DNA of 64,000 bases. Source: Stereum hirsutum FP-91666 SS1 (taxonomy: Eukaryota; Basidiomycota; Agaricomycetes; Russulales; Stereaceae). The translations under genes were made by a program, and so were the position numbers. The first letter of the stretch is position 1. Each line of letters begins with the position of its first letter. The notes under the pieces were generated by a model. It was not told the origin of the DNA. It searched no databases and was given only the letters and a program-made list of their open reading frames with translations. The stretch covers positions 625,587 through 689,586 of the forward strand of contig NW_006763146.1 of assembly GCF_000264905.1 (NCBI RefSeq), read 5' to 3'. Below, piece by piece: positions 10,485-22,135 of the stretch.

Positions 10485-13400
10485 ATGCCTCCACGTGCCT
10501 GTCCCGACAAACTTCAGAACGGTGTATGCGTTCGACAGGGGTGCGGTTATAATCACGACATCGTGCTCTGTGCGCCCTGCGGCAAGTATATCCCTACGTA
10601 CCGGATGGACCAGCATGTACAGGGCAAGCCTCACAGAACACGAGTCACCTCGCAATCTGCGCAATCATCTCGACCTGCACCTCGACCTGCCACCACCAGT
10701 ACCCCCCCTCGTACCCTGCGAGCAGCGGCGGCTCCACCGAAAAACACTGGACATGGGAACCGTGCGCCTCCTTCGGACACTTCGAATGCTCGAACGCCAC
10801 AATCACCCGCCCAACCTCGCACTGTTCCCGGAGTCTCGAAATGCACTCTTTGCGGCGCTCATATTCGAACAGAAGAGCTGGATGCCCACGTGAAAAAGCA
10901 TTTTCCTCCAAGCCCTGTTAGCGCGCGACACTCTGATGCGGCCACTCCTTCTCAGCACGACGAGCCTATACACAGAGCGAAAAGACGATGTGAGCTTTGT
11001 AATCGAGTCCTGTGGAAGAAGAGCTGGACATCACATGTCAAGTCGGAGGACCATCGGAGGTGCGCGGAGGCTGCTGCTACCGGCGCAGCTCAGGATACCA
11101 AGAGTGGCGGTGGCAGTGTATCAGATCCAGAAGATGATATCCAGGTATCTCATATTGATGGCAGAGACTTTGGGATAGTTGGGAGGGATACCGTGACTGG
11201 ATCATTCCCGACTACGACGCTGGAATTTATGGTCACGAAGAGGAGATCACAGGCATCGTTGTCTCTACGTTACGTAGACATCATCCCCGTCGACCCAGAA
11301 AACTTTTCTGCTACCATTACGCAAAGGTACGCTCCTCGAGCTCGTGATAACAACATCACTTGCACTAAATCAACAATGAATTTCCTCAGCTTCGCTGCCA
11401 CCATACAGGGTGGCGTGCCCGCGCTCCTCGATCACACCGTTACAGTTCAGGTTTCATTTCAACCACAGTACGAAGGTCGCTTCGAAAACACCCTCAACTT
11501 AGTCTTCAGGGATCATCACACACAATCGGAGATCGTGATTGCAAGAATACTGCGTGGCATCGCTGGTTCCGCGGACGACCACGAGCATCTTCGACCTCAA
11601 AACACTCACGTAACCCCTCAAGAAACTCGCCACGAACTTCCCCGTACCTTCGTACCTCTGGCATTGTCTACTTGGCCGCGTAACCGCGGGGATTCGCATC
11701 TTCAAGAATTTCCACTTCCCGATGAGGTGGCAAAAGCGGTCTTGGACCCCAATTACGACGAGGCTGCTGAACGAATAGCCAGGAAGTCGATCCCACAACC
11801 TTTCAACCTCAAAACTTACCAGAAGTTCTTTCAATCTCTGTTATACCTCGAAGAGGGCGCACTTCAGTATGCGTGTTTTGATACCATCAATCACCCACGC
11901 GCATGCTGATTTGGATTTCTGAAAGACGTGAGCTCAGTCAAAAGATGCTGCCCGGAATTAGAGTCGAAGCAGCTTCCCCAAGATATAAGTGCGAAAACCC
12001 TCACTCACTCAAACATTCTACTTATGAACCTGTGGACTTACAGGATTCGATTGACGGACGAGAAAGACGGCGAGCTCCACGAAGTAAAGATCGGAGATTA
12101 TGTCCTCTTGGACGATATCACCTCTGACCTACAGTACGAGGGGCGAATAACCAACATGGAAAACAAATTCCGTGTAAGGTTCACCGAACTCATCCTGACG
12201 CTCTGGATGCCGGACAAGTTCAGCATACGTCAGAATGCCATTTTTGACGTGAGGTTCAAGCTAGACCGATTGACTTTACGCCGTATGCACGATGCGGTGT
12301 CTAGTTCGCACAGGTCTGAGTGTACTCGATTCTTATTCCCTTCGTCTAGAGACGCTCGGTCGCCTGTGGTGCCCTCAAACTTTGAAGTCGAGCCATATAA
12401 TCCTAGGATATTGGATGACGCAAGACAACTTCAGGCGGTCCTTTCTATAGTCCATCAGCCCCGTCAAAGTGCTCCCTTTATTATATTTGGCCCGTTAGTA
12501 TCTCTCAATTCTTTTATCCTATTCACATTCGATTGATCCGTCATATAAAAGCCCTGGTACAGGAAAGACCGTAACCGTCATCGAAGCAATACTGCAAGTG
12601 CTCAAGTACAACCCTCAATGGAAGGTACTGGCCTGTGCACCTAGTGACACCGCTGCCGACCTTCTCACTAGACGATTATGTTCCCATCTGAGTGAAGACA
12701 AGTTGTTTCGTCTCAACTCCATATCAAGACCGATCCACGATTGCCCTAAATCACTGTGGCCGTACAGCAACATTAATGGTCACAATGTCTTCGCCTATCT
12801 TCCTCGCGAAGAACTCAAGAAGTTCAGCGTTATCGTGTCGACATGCAGCTCGGCTGGCCTTGTTTCTGGTATTCACCTTCCTCGAGGCCATTTCAGTCAT
12901 GTGTTTCTAGACGAAGCTAATCAAGCCGAGGAACCATTGGCGATGATTCCAATATTGGGCGCGGTGGGGTCCGAGACGAGAGTGATTTTGGCAGGAGACA
13001 CGAATCAGTTGGGACCAGTTATCAGATGTCATACCGCTGGGCGACGGGGATTAAGGACCAGCTATCTTGCGCGTCTACTGGCCATCGGAGGAGTCTACGA
13101 CGTCGAAAAAAATCACGGCAGGACGTGAGCCACTTTCATTACTTATTATCGTTTCTAGCAACCAGTAAATTAACGCTGCTCATGGTCAGTATTGTCAAGT
13201 TGATACAGAATCGCCGATCGCATGGGTCGATCATAGCGTTCTCTAACCGGTTCTTCTATGAGGATGAACTTCGTGCCAGTGCTCGTCGGGAGACAACGAC
13301 CAGCTTGTTCGGCTCGCCCATCCTTCAGGACCTGCAATTTCCTCTTGTCTTCCATGGAATATCTGGAGAAGGTCAACGGTCAGGACGGTCCCAGTTGTAT

Positions 13401-14146
13401 TATAATAATGGCGAAGCTTCGCTGGTGAAGGAGTATTGTCTGCGGCTTGTAAAGGATCCTGCAAGACATGTAGGTAAGCTAAATATACGACTTTTCTGTT
13501 CTCCCAGTGCAGTGCCCTGATTCGTATGTGTGTTGATAGAACCTGCGGAAATCGGTGTCATCACGCCTTATCGCGCGCAAGTGAAGAGGATCAAGACGCT
13601 ACTCTACGAGGCTGGCCATGGCTTGGAACAAGTGATGGTTGGAGCAGTGGAACAATTCCAGGGACAGGTAAATATGTTGTTCTGAATGACAAGTACGGTC
13701 TCATGTTTCTCCGTATGCAGGAGCGCAGAATCATCATCTTTTCTACCGTCAGAGGTCACGAAGGTTTGAGTCAACTGAGCTCGATGGACCTCCCGACAGA
13801 GCGCTGTCATTTAAATGGTAAGTCCTGCCTCTGTCATTCGTATTCGTGCTTATTTCTGACCCATACTCATATTTGTTTCCTCACAGTCGCTCTTACTCGA
13901 CCTCAAGCCCTCCTTATCGTGATAGGCGATCCTTGCGTTCTCGGTATGGACCTTATGTGGCGCGCATTTCTGAACTTCGTACACTCTCGCGGCGCTTGCA
14001 CGGGCAAGCCGTTTAATTGGAATCACGAAGAGGTAGTGACACCTCCAGGCTATGAGGAAGTCAGGCTCCAGGGTCAGGCCATCATCAGAGGAGAGGAATT
14101 TGTAGACGGTATCAGGTCGTCGATCTTCAAGCGGCAGGGGAGTTAG
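10485..14146 (+). CDS. MOV10/SDE3-like SF1 RNA helicase with N-terminal zinc fingers
   Basis: The start MPPRACPDKLQNGVCVRQGC at 10485 follows an apparent 3' splice site (GCTAAC..TCATAG, 10454-10470), suggesting a 5'UTR intron. The N-terminus has a CCCH finger (CPDKLQNGVCVRQGCGYNH), then three C2H2/U1-like fingers (CAPCGKYIPTYRMDQH, CTLCGAHIRTEELDAH, CELCNRVLWKKSWTSH). A beta-rich linker leads to the helicase core: Walker A GPPGTGKTVTVIEA (split by an intron), APSDTAAD, motif II DEANQAEEP, GDTNQLGP, ITPYRAQVKRI, VEQFQGQERRIIIFSTVR and VALTRPQALLIVIGD. This order matches MOV10, Armitage and SDE3, RNA-silencing and RNP-remodelling helicases. Intron junctions at ALQ/RELS and RYK/IRLTDE restore one frame. 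The specific role here is inferred from the family. Confidence 0.82.
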
Positions 14147-14569
14147 TTTGGAGTCAGTAATGACTGGAAATTTGTATAAGACTTTTTGTTTTACAAATGC
14201 TGTCTTGCTTTAGATACGGCATGATTCTTGAAGTACTTTTCGGCGCTCCGAGCCAGGATTGATATGAGGCCATAGTAGGATTGTCTGTGCTAGTACGGTG
14301 TCAACAACTCATGACTTCCATCTGCTATAATATCGTCTTGCGATGTAACTGTGATTTTGTCGCCACTACTAATTGATCTGATTGTAGTCTGAGCACTCAG
14401 TGTCCTGTTCCGCACTGACTAGCACAAGTAGACTCCAGAATTGGGTGCCACATTTTCCACGCCACAAGTCGCTAACCCGAACAACAGACGCCCAAGAGTC
14501 CCCACGCGTCCCGCAAACCATTCTTCTTTACCGCGATCATGTCCTCTTTCTACGCACACGACCCTCACG
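14147..14569. other. Intergenic region upstream of the P450
   Basis: It holds the helicase 3'UTR and the P450 promoter. An in-frame ATG at 14441 would add 43 residues before the membrane anchor; I reject it because the added part is hydrophilic and the ATG at 14570 directly precedes the hydrophobic anchor. Confidence 0.6.
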
Positions 14570-16789
14570 ATGGAGGCTGTCTCGTTACTTGCGCTAATTG
14601 CTACAATTCTGGGGCTTTATTTCCTCGCGAGTCGTGGGCATGCTCAGAATCTCCCTCCAGGCCCATCCTCTGGATTTCTTGGGAACGGCCGCTTTGACAT
14701 GCCTGACGAACCCTACAGGAGGTTTGCCGAACTTGCGAAGAGCTATGGATCCATATTCTCGTTTAGACTCGGGCATACCCCAGTCATAGGTGCGTTCGGC
14801 GTCGCATCATCTACTTCCAAGTGATGGGGTCGCTGAGACTTAGAGACAGTGGTGAATAGTGCAAAGGTAGCCTGGGACCTCCTTGAGAAGCGTGGTGAAA
14901 TATATTCCAGTCGACCACGCAATATCATGGGGTGCGTTTCTCGTTCATCAATAGTGTACATCGATTGACAAGTGAGCTCGGCACACGCTTCACGTTGATG
15001 AATAACGCAGACAGGAGATTATGTCGCGAGATAATTGGGGGCTGGGGATGGCATACGGAGACAAATGGAGACGTTGGCGAAAGGTGAGATCATCTTCTTT
15101 TTCATACCATGGAGTGCGTGACCGTAATCTCCCCCGCTACGATAGTTCCAGCATATGTTCATGAATTCAAAATACGCTCTCCAATATCGCCCTTTCCAGT
15201 CGTTTGAGTCTGCCGTATTACTAAAGGATCTGATGGACAATCCGAATGGATACAAGAAACATTTCGAGAGGTATTCCCTTCTCCTTTTCTTCTTCATATG
15301 TTTGTATCATATCAAGCTAGAACGTGACTTAGGTTCTCAACATCGTTGACCTTCTCGCTTGCCTATGGCAATCGCATCAAAGACCTAAGCGACCCTCTGG
15401 TGAAAGAGAACAGAGTCGCAGGCAGTGCATTTGCCAGTACAATGTATGAGCCATCTCTTCGCTTTCAAATTGGAACCACATAATTGGAGGCTAACACGTA
15501 GACCTGCAGGGTGCCTGGGAAGTATTTGGTCGAGTCGGTAGGTACTCCTGGACTCGTCTGGAATAGCACATCAATTGATCCTCGTTTCAGTGGCCTTCTC
15601 TTCTATGGCTTCCGGTAGCGTCCACTTGTGCCTCTTGATATATGTTCTCTTTCTCACACGTTGCTTCTCAGAAACCTCTTCAGTGGTTCAGGAAGCCCAT
15701 GGAGTTCCGCGGCGCACTCAATACCGCGTTGTACACCCGTCTCCTCCAAGATGTCAAGGTAAAGATGGAGGCGGGTGCGGCACGTCCATGTCTTTCCGCT
15801 CTGTTATGGGAATCTGGTCCGTCGTCAGGTCTCAGTGAAACAGAGATGGCATATTTTACGGCCATGCCGTTCGCTGCTGGGACATCCACCGTGCGTAGAT
15901 TCGTCTCATGTAGCACGCAGAACTTCACTGACGTGCACTCTAGACATTCGGATCTATGGAATTGTTTCTCAGTAAGGCCCTTCCGTCATAACATCGTCAG
16001 TTTCCATGGTGATACGCATATGCATATCCCCAGTGTCTGCTATCCTTCACCCGCAATGTGTCAAGAAAGCTCAAGCTGAGCTTGACGCTGTCGTCGGCCG
16101 GTCGCGTATGCCAACTTTTGATGATGAATCGTCACTTCTGTATGTGCAAGCGATGATCAAGGAATCCCTCAGATGGCGAGTTGTCGCTCCCATTGGTCTT
16201 GCACATGCAACGACGGAAGATGACGTGTACATGGGTTACAAAATCCCGAAAGGATCGACTGTCTGGGGGAATATCAAGTGCGTGTTGCTGGCTTTCCGTG
16301 TTCTCACAGACTTGTGTTGCTGCCCTTTGGCTAACGCGCACCCTCTTGATAGCACGATCTCACATGACCCCGAGCTCTTTGCGGATCCCGAAACCTTCGA
16401 ACCTGAACGCTTTCTGAATGCGAAAGATCCACGACTTGTCGACTTCAACCTTCCTTTCGGTTTTGGAAGACGTATTTGCCCCGGGCAGGCCGTTGCAATG
16501 CAGAGTCTATTCATCGTGATATCCCGGTACGTCCCTTCCGGGTCATTCTCGCGACATATGAGGTGTTTGCCTAACAGAACTCGGTAGAATGCTGTGGGCG
16601 TTCGACTTCAATCCCGCACTGGACGAATCCGGAAAGTCTGTATATCCCGACCCAGATACCTCGACAAGTAATGTTACACGTAGACCTGTTGCGTTCAAAT
16701 GCGCATTGAAACCGCGTACCGGTGAGGTGGCAGAGATGGTGCGCGAAGAGGCGCAGAGGGCTGAGGATTCGCTGACGGAATGGCAGTGA
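14570..16789 (+). CDS. Cytochrome P450 monooxygenase
   Basis: Microsomal haem-thiolate monooxygenase. The start MEAVSLLALIATILGLYFLA is an N-terminal membrane anchor, followed by the proline-rich hinge LPPGPSSGFLGNG. Further motifs in order: WRRWRK (C-helix), VPGKYLVES and WPSLLWLP, the I-helix oxygen-binding AAGTST, the K-helix KESLRWR (ExxR), FEPERFLN (PERF) and the haem loop FGFGRRICPG with its Cys ligand. It has about ten short introns and a length near 510 residues, normal for the family. It most resembles fungal P450s annotated as O-methylsterigmatocystin oxidoreductase-like, a label that says little about substrate. No other secondary-metabolism gene is adjacent, so its substrate cannot be guessed. 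Confidence 0.9.
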
Positions 16790-17294
16790 GCGCGGATAGG
16801 TTTTTGATGTTCTGGCTGATCCGCCACATTGCCTTCCTGTCTTGATCTTGGATGTCTTCGTGTCTTGGAAGCAGTTTCGTTGGGAGATGTGATCAACATC
16901 CTGTGATGGAGTGCATTGTCTTTTCTCGTGAGCGCCGACTTGGCAGCGATATACCTTTGTTTGGACAGGAACGGGGAACACTGAACCATTTGGACCGCTA
17001 ACTTTTATATTCTTCAGATCATTCTTCGCGTGCTAGGGAGATTATACTCTAGAACCCTGTTGATGAAACAAAACTCCAGGGTGGTTCTGCAAGTGCATGA
17101 CGCCCGATATGTAGCTCGTTTGCACACGGCATAAGCCGCGGGGTGATATATACTCCTGTTTAGTCCATGAGTCGTTCTCGTCGCAGTGTCTCGTGGACGA
17201 TCACAGATTGACACGGTTTCCTTCCCCGCGGGCTTCTGTATAAGAACCTTACCCCTGCATTTGCAAAATTTGTTCTTGCAACCCCACCCCGAAA
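16790..17294. other. Intergenic region between P450 and seven-TM gene
   Basis: Nothing coding recognised. A TATA-like TGTATAAG near 17236-17243 lies about 55 bp upstream of the next start codon and is the likely core promoter. Confidence 0.5.
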
Positions 17295-18940
17295 ATGATC
17301 AACGAGGTCAACGCTGAACTTCTTGGTCTCTATTTGCTTTTAATCACCTATGGTACGTCTGAACACGCCCAATACACTAGATGGCTTTGACGCTGAAGAG
17401 GGACTTTGGTCAGGTATATACTTGGTCGTCTTCTTTCAATGTGTTCTCGTATTTCGTCGTAGGAGCTTGGATGGTCACCACGGGACCTTGTGGCTTCCGG
17501 TGGCTACCATCCTCATTTTCGTGGTCGCTGCCATCGTAAGTCACAACGTCCATTCCTCACAGAGTCCAGCCGACGAGTGCAAACGCTGGTATAAGGACTA
17601 ATACTTTATGTAACTGCGTATAGCACCTGGTGACCTCGCTTATTCGTGCCTGGGAAGCCTTCTCTTTCAAGGCCGACGGAATCTCAACTGCCGTCAAAGT
17701 GTTCCAGGGAGTGGCGAGTTTGCCTTCACTTCTGAAAAATGCATCATTCATAGCGCAGACTATTTTGACCGACGCAATCATGGTATGCCCTCGCGCAATA
17801 CAGTATATCTCGTTCAGAACATTAACTTCCAATTATTTAATAATAACAGGTATATCGCACGTATGTCGTCTGGGGTCTCAACTGGGAGATCGTCATTATC
17901 CCTCTCGCACTGTTGTGTGCTGACATAGGTGCGTTCTCATCAAAATCCGACTGGATTCAGCTTCCTCACGCTTGAGCAGCCATGGGAACTTGGTCAATGT
18001 TCACATTAGCACGCACTGGTGTCAACGGAGACCCAATTGTTGCCGAAGTCGTAGTACGAGTCAAGTATTTCTACATCGTTACACTTGCTCTCAATGTTAT
18101 GTGTTCAGGTATGTGACGGATCAATCACATCCTTCGATCCGATTCCTTTGCTTATGTGGACTCCAACCATAGCCCTGATCTCTTGGAGAATATGGCGAGT
18201 CGAAAGCGAGGCCAAGCTCGTTACTGCCAAGGAGAACGGCAATCGCAGGCCCGAGCCTGGGATGCGCATCGGCATGGTGATTAATGTGATTGTTGAGTCT
18301 GGTGAGCATTTTCATGACGAATTTTCTCTGTACGACGCATGATGGCTTACTTGAAGAGTCTTCACTATAGCCGCTGTATACTGTGCATGTCTGGTTGTGC
18401 TCATAGCCACCGCTGCATTGAATTCGGACGTCATGTTTGCCATTCTAGATTTTGTTCGTTCCTTAATTCCTCTCATCGTACGTACCATCCAACTGACCAA
18501 AACCATGTGTTCGTACTAGATGCCGCATCTTATGGCAAGTGCCGTCCTCTTTGCGTCCTCTGCATCTGGTTATAGGGTGGCCTCACTCACAGTTCCGCGC
18601 AATATAGGCCATCATCTTCTCTCTCATTATCATCAGAGCCGCCAAGGAAAAAACGTATCCAAAAACTCACACAAGCATGGCAGGCACCATGCAATTTATG
18701 AGACGTTCGCGCACTACTGGGGTGACGACTACTACTGATGTCCACCCGGACTCGAGCCTTGCTACCAGGGACGGAGGGCGAATCGATGGCACGACATATG
18801 ATGACGATAGTTCTGACGAGATGAGGGCTGATTTGGAGAGAGGCTTAACAACTTCGCTGAATAAAAGTGGGGATGGGATAGTAACAGACGGGCCCTGTAT
18901 CGAGGTAATCTCTTTACGGGATAGAGGGACAGTGAAGTAA
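17295..18940 (+). CDS. Seven-transmembrane protein of a basidiomycete-expanded family
   Basis: The start MINEVNAELLGLYLLLITYG at 17295 opens the first membrane segment. Further hydrophobic segments follow: IYLVVFFQCVLVF, LPVATILIFVVAAI, AQTILTDAIMVYRTYVVWGL with IVIIPLALLCADIA, YFYIVTLALNVMCS, AVYCACLVVLIATAALNS and a last one before ALIISLI-type residues near 18620. The pattern, including YRTYVVW and WRIWRVESEA, is that of a large Agaricomycete family of unknown function. The C-terminal tail of about 90 residues is hydrophilic and acidic with Ser/Thr. About eight short introns join in frame by eye. Some members are annotated as GPCR-like, but I see no ligand or G-protein signature. It may be a receptor or another membrane protein. 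Confidence 0.75.
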
Positions 18941-20024
18941 GGGAGTCGACGAGCCAGGTGTAATTTTATCACAGGAAGTATATTACTATGCACAGTCCTT
19001 AGGGCAAATTTAGTATTGAGGGTGTGTGTTGCTCTTATGTAAACTAGGAGTTCCGGTTTTCTTCAGCACTAGGAAAATGCGACGAGAGCAGAAGACAATG
19101 TGCGATAGGACCAAGAGTCCCTCGATAACCCTATCTATTCCATTCGACTCGCGCTCAACGAAGAGTCAAACAACAGGACTCAGACCAGGACACGACCGAA
19201 GAAACGAAAACAGAACCGAAAACATATTTGCTACAGATTGTGACGGAGAGAGTAAACGACATGGAGGACAAAAGCGAGCCTAGATCGGGTATTTTCTTCG
19301 AGAGAACGACATAGCGACATGGAGACAATGCATGGGAGATGAAGGAATGGGCATTATCAAGGGATAAGGGAGTAACGAGAGATAATGATTATTCGAATAT
19401 TGGGATTGTGACGACAGCGGAATATGAAATTTGTATGGACATTTTAGGTTGAGATGAGATGAAAGAATATGGATTATGAACCGGGCAAGGCGTCTTCGCA
19501 GGGAAGAGAAGTTCCAAGAAATAGCGTAACACATTGCATAGATGACGAGACGAGACGGTACGGGGCGAGAAGAGCCGACAGTCAGGACCAAGGAGCGCAG
19601 ACGAAGCTTGGGGAACTGAGGAGGGGTGTGTAAGGTACAGATAGTGAAGAATGAAAGATATGAGTGAGGGTGGAGGGATGAGACAATGAGACTGGGTAAG
19701 GCAAGGGCACATCGGCGGAAGCCGGGAAAGACGACGGAGAGGTGGCGAGCGGAAAAGGAGATAAATGAGCGAGCGGGGATGGTAGGCGAACCAGAGATTT
19801 TGGGTACGGAGAGGTATAAGAAGGCACGAAAGGACGCTAGAGCGACCTGGAAACAGAGAGAGAGAAGGATGGGGAGGGTGCGAATGACAGATAAACAACC
19901 TCTTCTGGCAAGATAGTGGACAAGGCATGAAATATGAAAAGTACTTTGGAGATTGGGCAAGGCGCGGCGGACAACGATAAAAAAAACAACGGCGATACAT
20001 GTCTTGAGAGATTTGATGAAGTGT
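18941..20024. other. Convergent 3' intergenic region with strong purine/pyrimidine strand bias
   Basis: It lies between the ends of a plus-strand and a minus-strand gene. From about 19040 to 20020 the plus strand is rich in A and G, so the minus strand has long stop-free frames (for example 19280-20581 and 19389-20000). These encode low-complexity Ser/Pro/Leu-rich strings with no protein character, so I do not call them genes. Confidence 0.6.
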
Positions 20025-21419
20025 CTACTGAGCTTGTGGTGGTTCTTGTATTTGGACAACTTCGACGTGCTCGGACGAAATGGGTGGACCGAGGTGTATT
20101 TTGATGGTAAGAATACCACATTCCATTCCGGCATAAACGTCGGTCCCCTTAGATCCAAGAAAAGGTACGACGACGCCCTTGAGGTCCTTCGCCGCCGGAA
20201 GCAAAAATATCGAACAGCGCCACGCACCTGGGTTTCGAAGGGAACAGAAATGTGGCGCAAAAAATTACCGTACTTGCGTTCGCGAACGGTGTGCGCGCGT
20301 CCTTCTGGGAAGGCAGGTCTTGACGTTCCAGAGACAGATAGCTGTCGAATCTTGGTGCGAATGTCGGTCGCGAGCTGGATGCTGACATCAGAGCGTTGAA
20401 CACCGGGGAGTTCGAGTACGATTGTCATGATGTTGGTGTTGTCGTCTATGTCGGTATCGGCACAGATTGTCCATGCTCGCGAACGAGTAAGGGGTCTTTC
20501 AGGTGGATACGCGCGAGATCTGAGCGGTGTTGAAGTTTGTAGTAAGTGCGTAGACGATTGTCCGGCGGACATGCTCGGCACAATCGTAGGCGGGCTAGGA
20601 CCACCAGTCAGATAATAACGACATATGCCGCAAGGAGCGGTAGTGGTGGGCTATAAGCACGGCATACCTCATTCCGCTCATGCCTACATCCACGTCCCCA
20701 CTACCTCCCGGCGCACCGTAATGCGACGCTCCTGCACCCCCAGACGCGCTACCAGGAGTCGACGTCGCTTGAATGCCGCTCGAAAATCTTACTTGTGTCT
20801 GGTCGCTCGCACGTCGAGCAGAATCAGACCTCCCCGAAGCACTCATAGAATGTGCAATAGCAGATGAACCACCAGCATGTTGTGGTCGGTTATACGGATG
20901 CGCTCTGTCACGCTCAGAATGAATATGAGTAGGCGACATCCTCGCGGGTCCTGCCTTACCCTTAGCGTCGCTCGCACCCACTGGACTGTTCAAAGGGAGT
21001 AAAGTCTCTTGCCCTTCGAAAGCAGTCGTGGACTGACCACGACTCTCCCCGGGTAAAGACCTCGCAGGCCTCTGAGCCTCAGCTTGCTCGCGACGCGCAA
21101 GGGCCCTCCTCTCATGAGGTAGGAAAGCAGGGCGTTCATCGAGTGTGATGACGGCAGGTGACTGGGCATGACTAGACGTTGTAGGGCTCGAAGCTGAGTC
21201 TTGAAAGAAATGTATGGGTTGTACTTGAGTGGGCGAGCCGTATTCTTGTTGGATTGAGAATGCGTTGGAGAGTTCTGAATGGCCGGTTGAAGGGTCTGAC
21301 ATGTCCCAAGAGTTGAAGTTGAGAGGTGTGCTGTGATTGCTTCCACTGAGAGCGCTTGGTGTCGTGGGCATCGTGAGTTGGGGAGGCTGAGTGGGATCAT
21401 GATGAGGATAGTAAGACAT
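20025..21419 (-). CDS. Small heat-shock protein with alpha-crystallin (HSP20) domain
   Basis: ATP-independent holdase chaperone. Predicted exons are 20668-21419, 20228-20594 and 20025-20147. The first exon (start MSYYPHHDPTQPPQLTMPTT) is a long disordered Ser/Pro/Gln-rich arm of about 250 residues. The crystallin domain spans exons 2 and 3: MTIVLELPGVQRSDVSIQLA, then KYGNFLRHISVPFETQ joined to GTDVYAGMECGILTIKI, with a tail ending QEPPQAQ. The 80-nt intron (20148-20227) was chosen because the join restores the family's final strand motif (V-x-A-x-M-x-x-GILT). The N-terminal arm is unusually long for a family often 15-25 kDa. A clear TATA box lies about 110 bp upstream. Confidence 0.8.
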
Positions 21420-22135
21420 TGCAATTGGCCAACACGCGACGCGAGGGAACGCGCCAAAGAGCAAGAACCGTCTAGTGGACGCTGTGGTCGTCGTAGTCGT
21501 GAAGAAAGAGAGCCATCCCGACGCGTCCTTATATACGCCTCCCCACGGACGATGACTCGCAAGGGAACGTCGGCGGCGAAGCCGGAACCGTCGAACAATG
21601 AGGCCTGCAACGTGCCGCGCGCGTCGCGCCAACACGCGCCCCGCCCGCGCAACTAGCCATAAAAGGAAATGTATGTCGGCATCCGAGTCACGCTGGGCGG
21701 CGAATCTGCAGCCATTTTCCGCCTCAGGCTCAGCTTCGACCGCGACGGACGTGCTGTCCTTCTTGTTACGGTCAATTTGCTTCGGATGTGGTACGGTGAG
21801 TCGAGAACGCCCTGATAAATAGCGTCCAATCTGGTCACCACACCCTCCCGGTTGCAGCAGACTTTGAGCAGAGTTCGCCACCCTCAACATGATGCATGCA
21901 GATGCTCTCTTTCTACGCAAAAGTACCGGTATAAATTGCACTGTATGCGTACAGTAAACACCCACGGCTATGACGAAAGGTCATCTGTATGCCATGGAAC
22001 CATCTGATCGTCGCCAGTGTTCGCGGCAGAGGCAGTGTATTTATCAGGCGCCCAATCCATATAAACCGGGCCAAGCATGGTCAGGACTGGCATTCTCATC
22101 CTTCTCTCGTTTGCCTCTCTTTCACACCTGTAGCC
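21420..22135. promoter_or_regulatory. Divergent promoter region of HSP20 and ERD2-like genes
   Basis: Head-to-head spacing of 716 bp. It carries TATA boxes for both directions (21527-21538 minus; CATATAAACC near 22059-22066 plus, about 70 bp before the ERD2-like ATG). The motif GCCAACACGCG occurs twice (about 21426 and 21628); its meaning is unknown. Confidence 0.5.
21527..21538 (-). promoter_or_regulatory. TATA box of the HSP20 gene
   Basis: The minus strand reads GCGTATATAAGG about 110 bp upstream of the ATG at 21419. The flanking GC-rich region contains several spaced TTC/GAA triplets (about 21580-21600) that could be gapped heat-shock elements, but the spacing is imperfect. Confidence 0.6.

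Noticed and set aside
14441..14569. Upstream in-frame start for the P450
   Set aside because: It would put 43 polar residues before the membrane anchor, unlike microsomal P450s.
19280..20581. 433-codon minus-strand ORF
   Set aside because: Its 5' part is the HSP20 second exon read through an intron; the rest is low-complexity Ser/Leu/Pro coding from pyrimidine-rich DNA. A spliced model gives the conserved HSP20 end.
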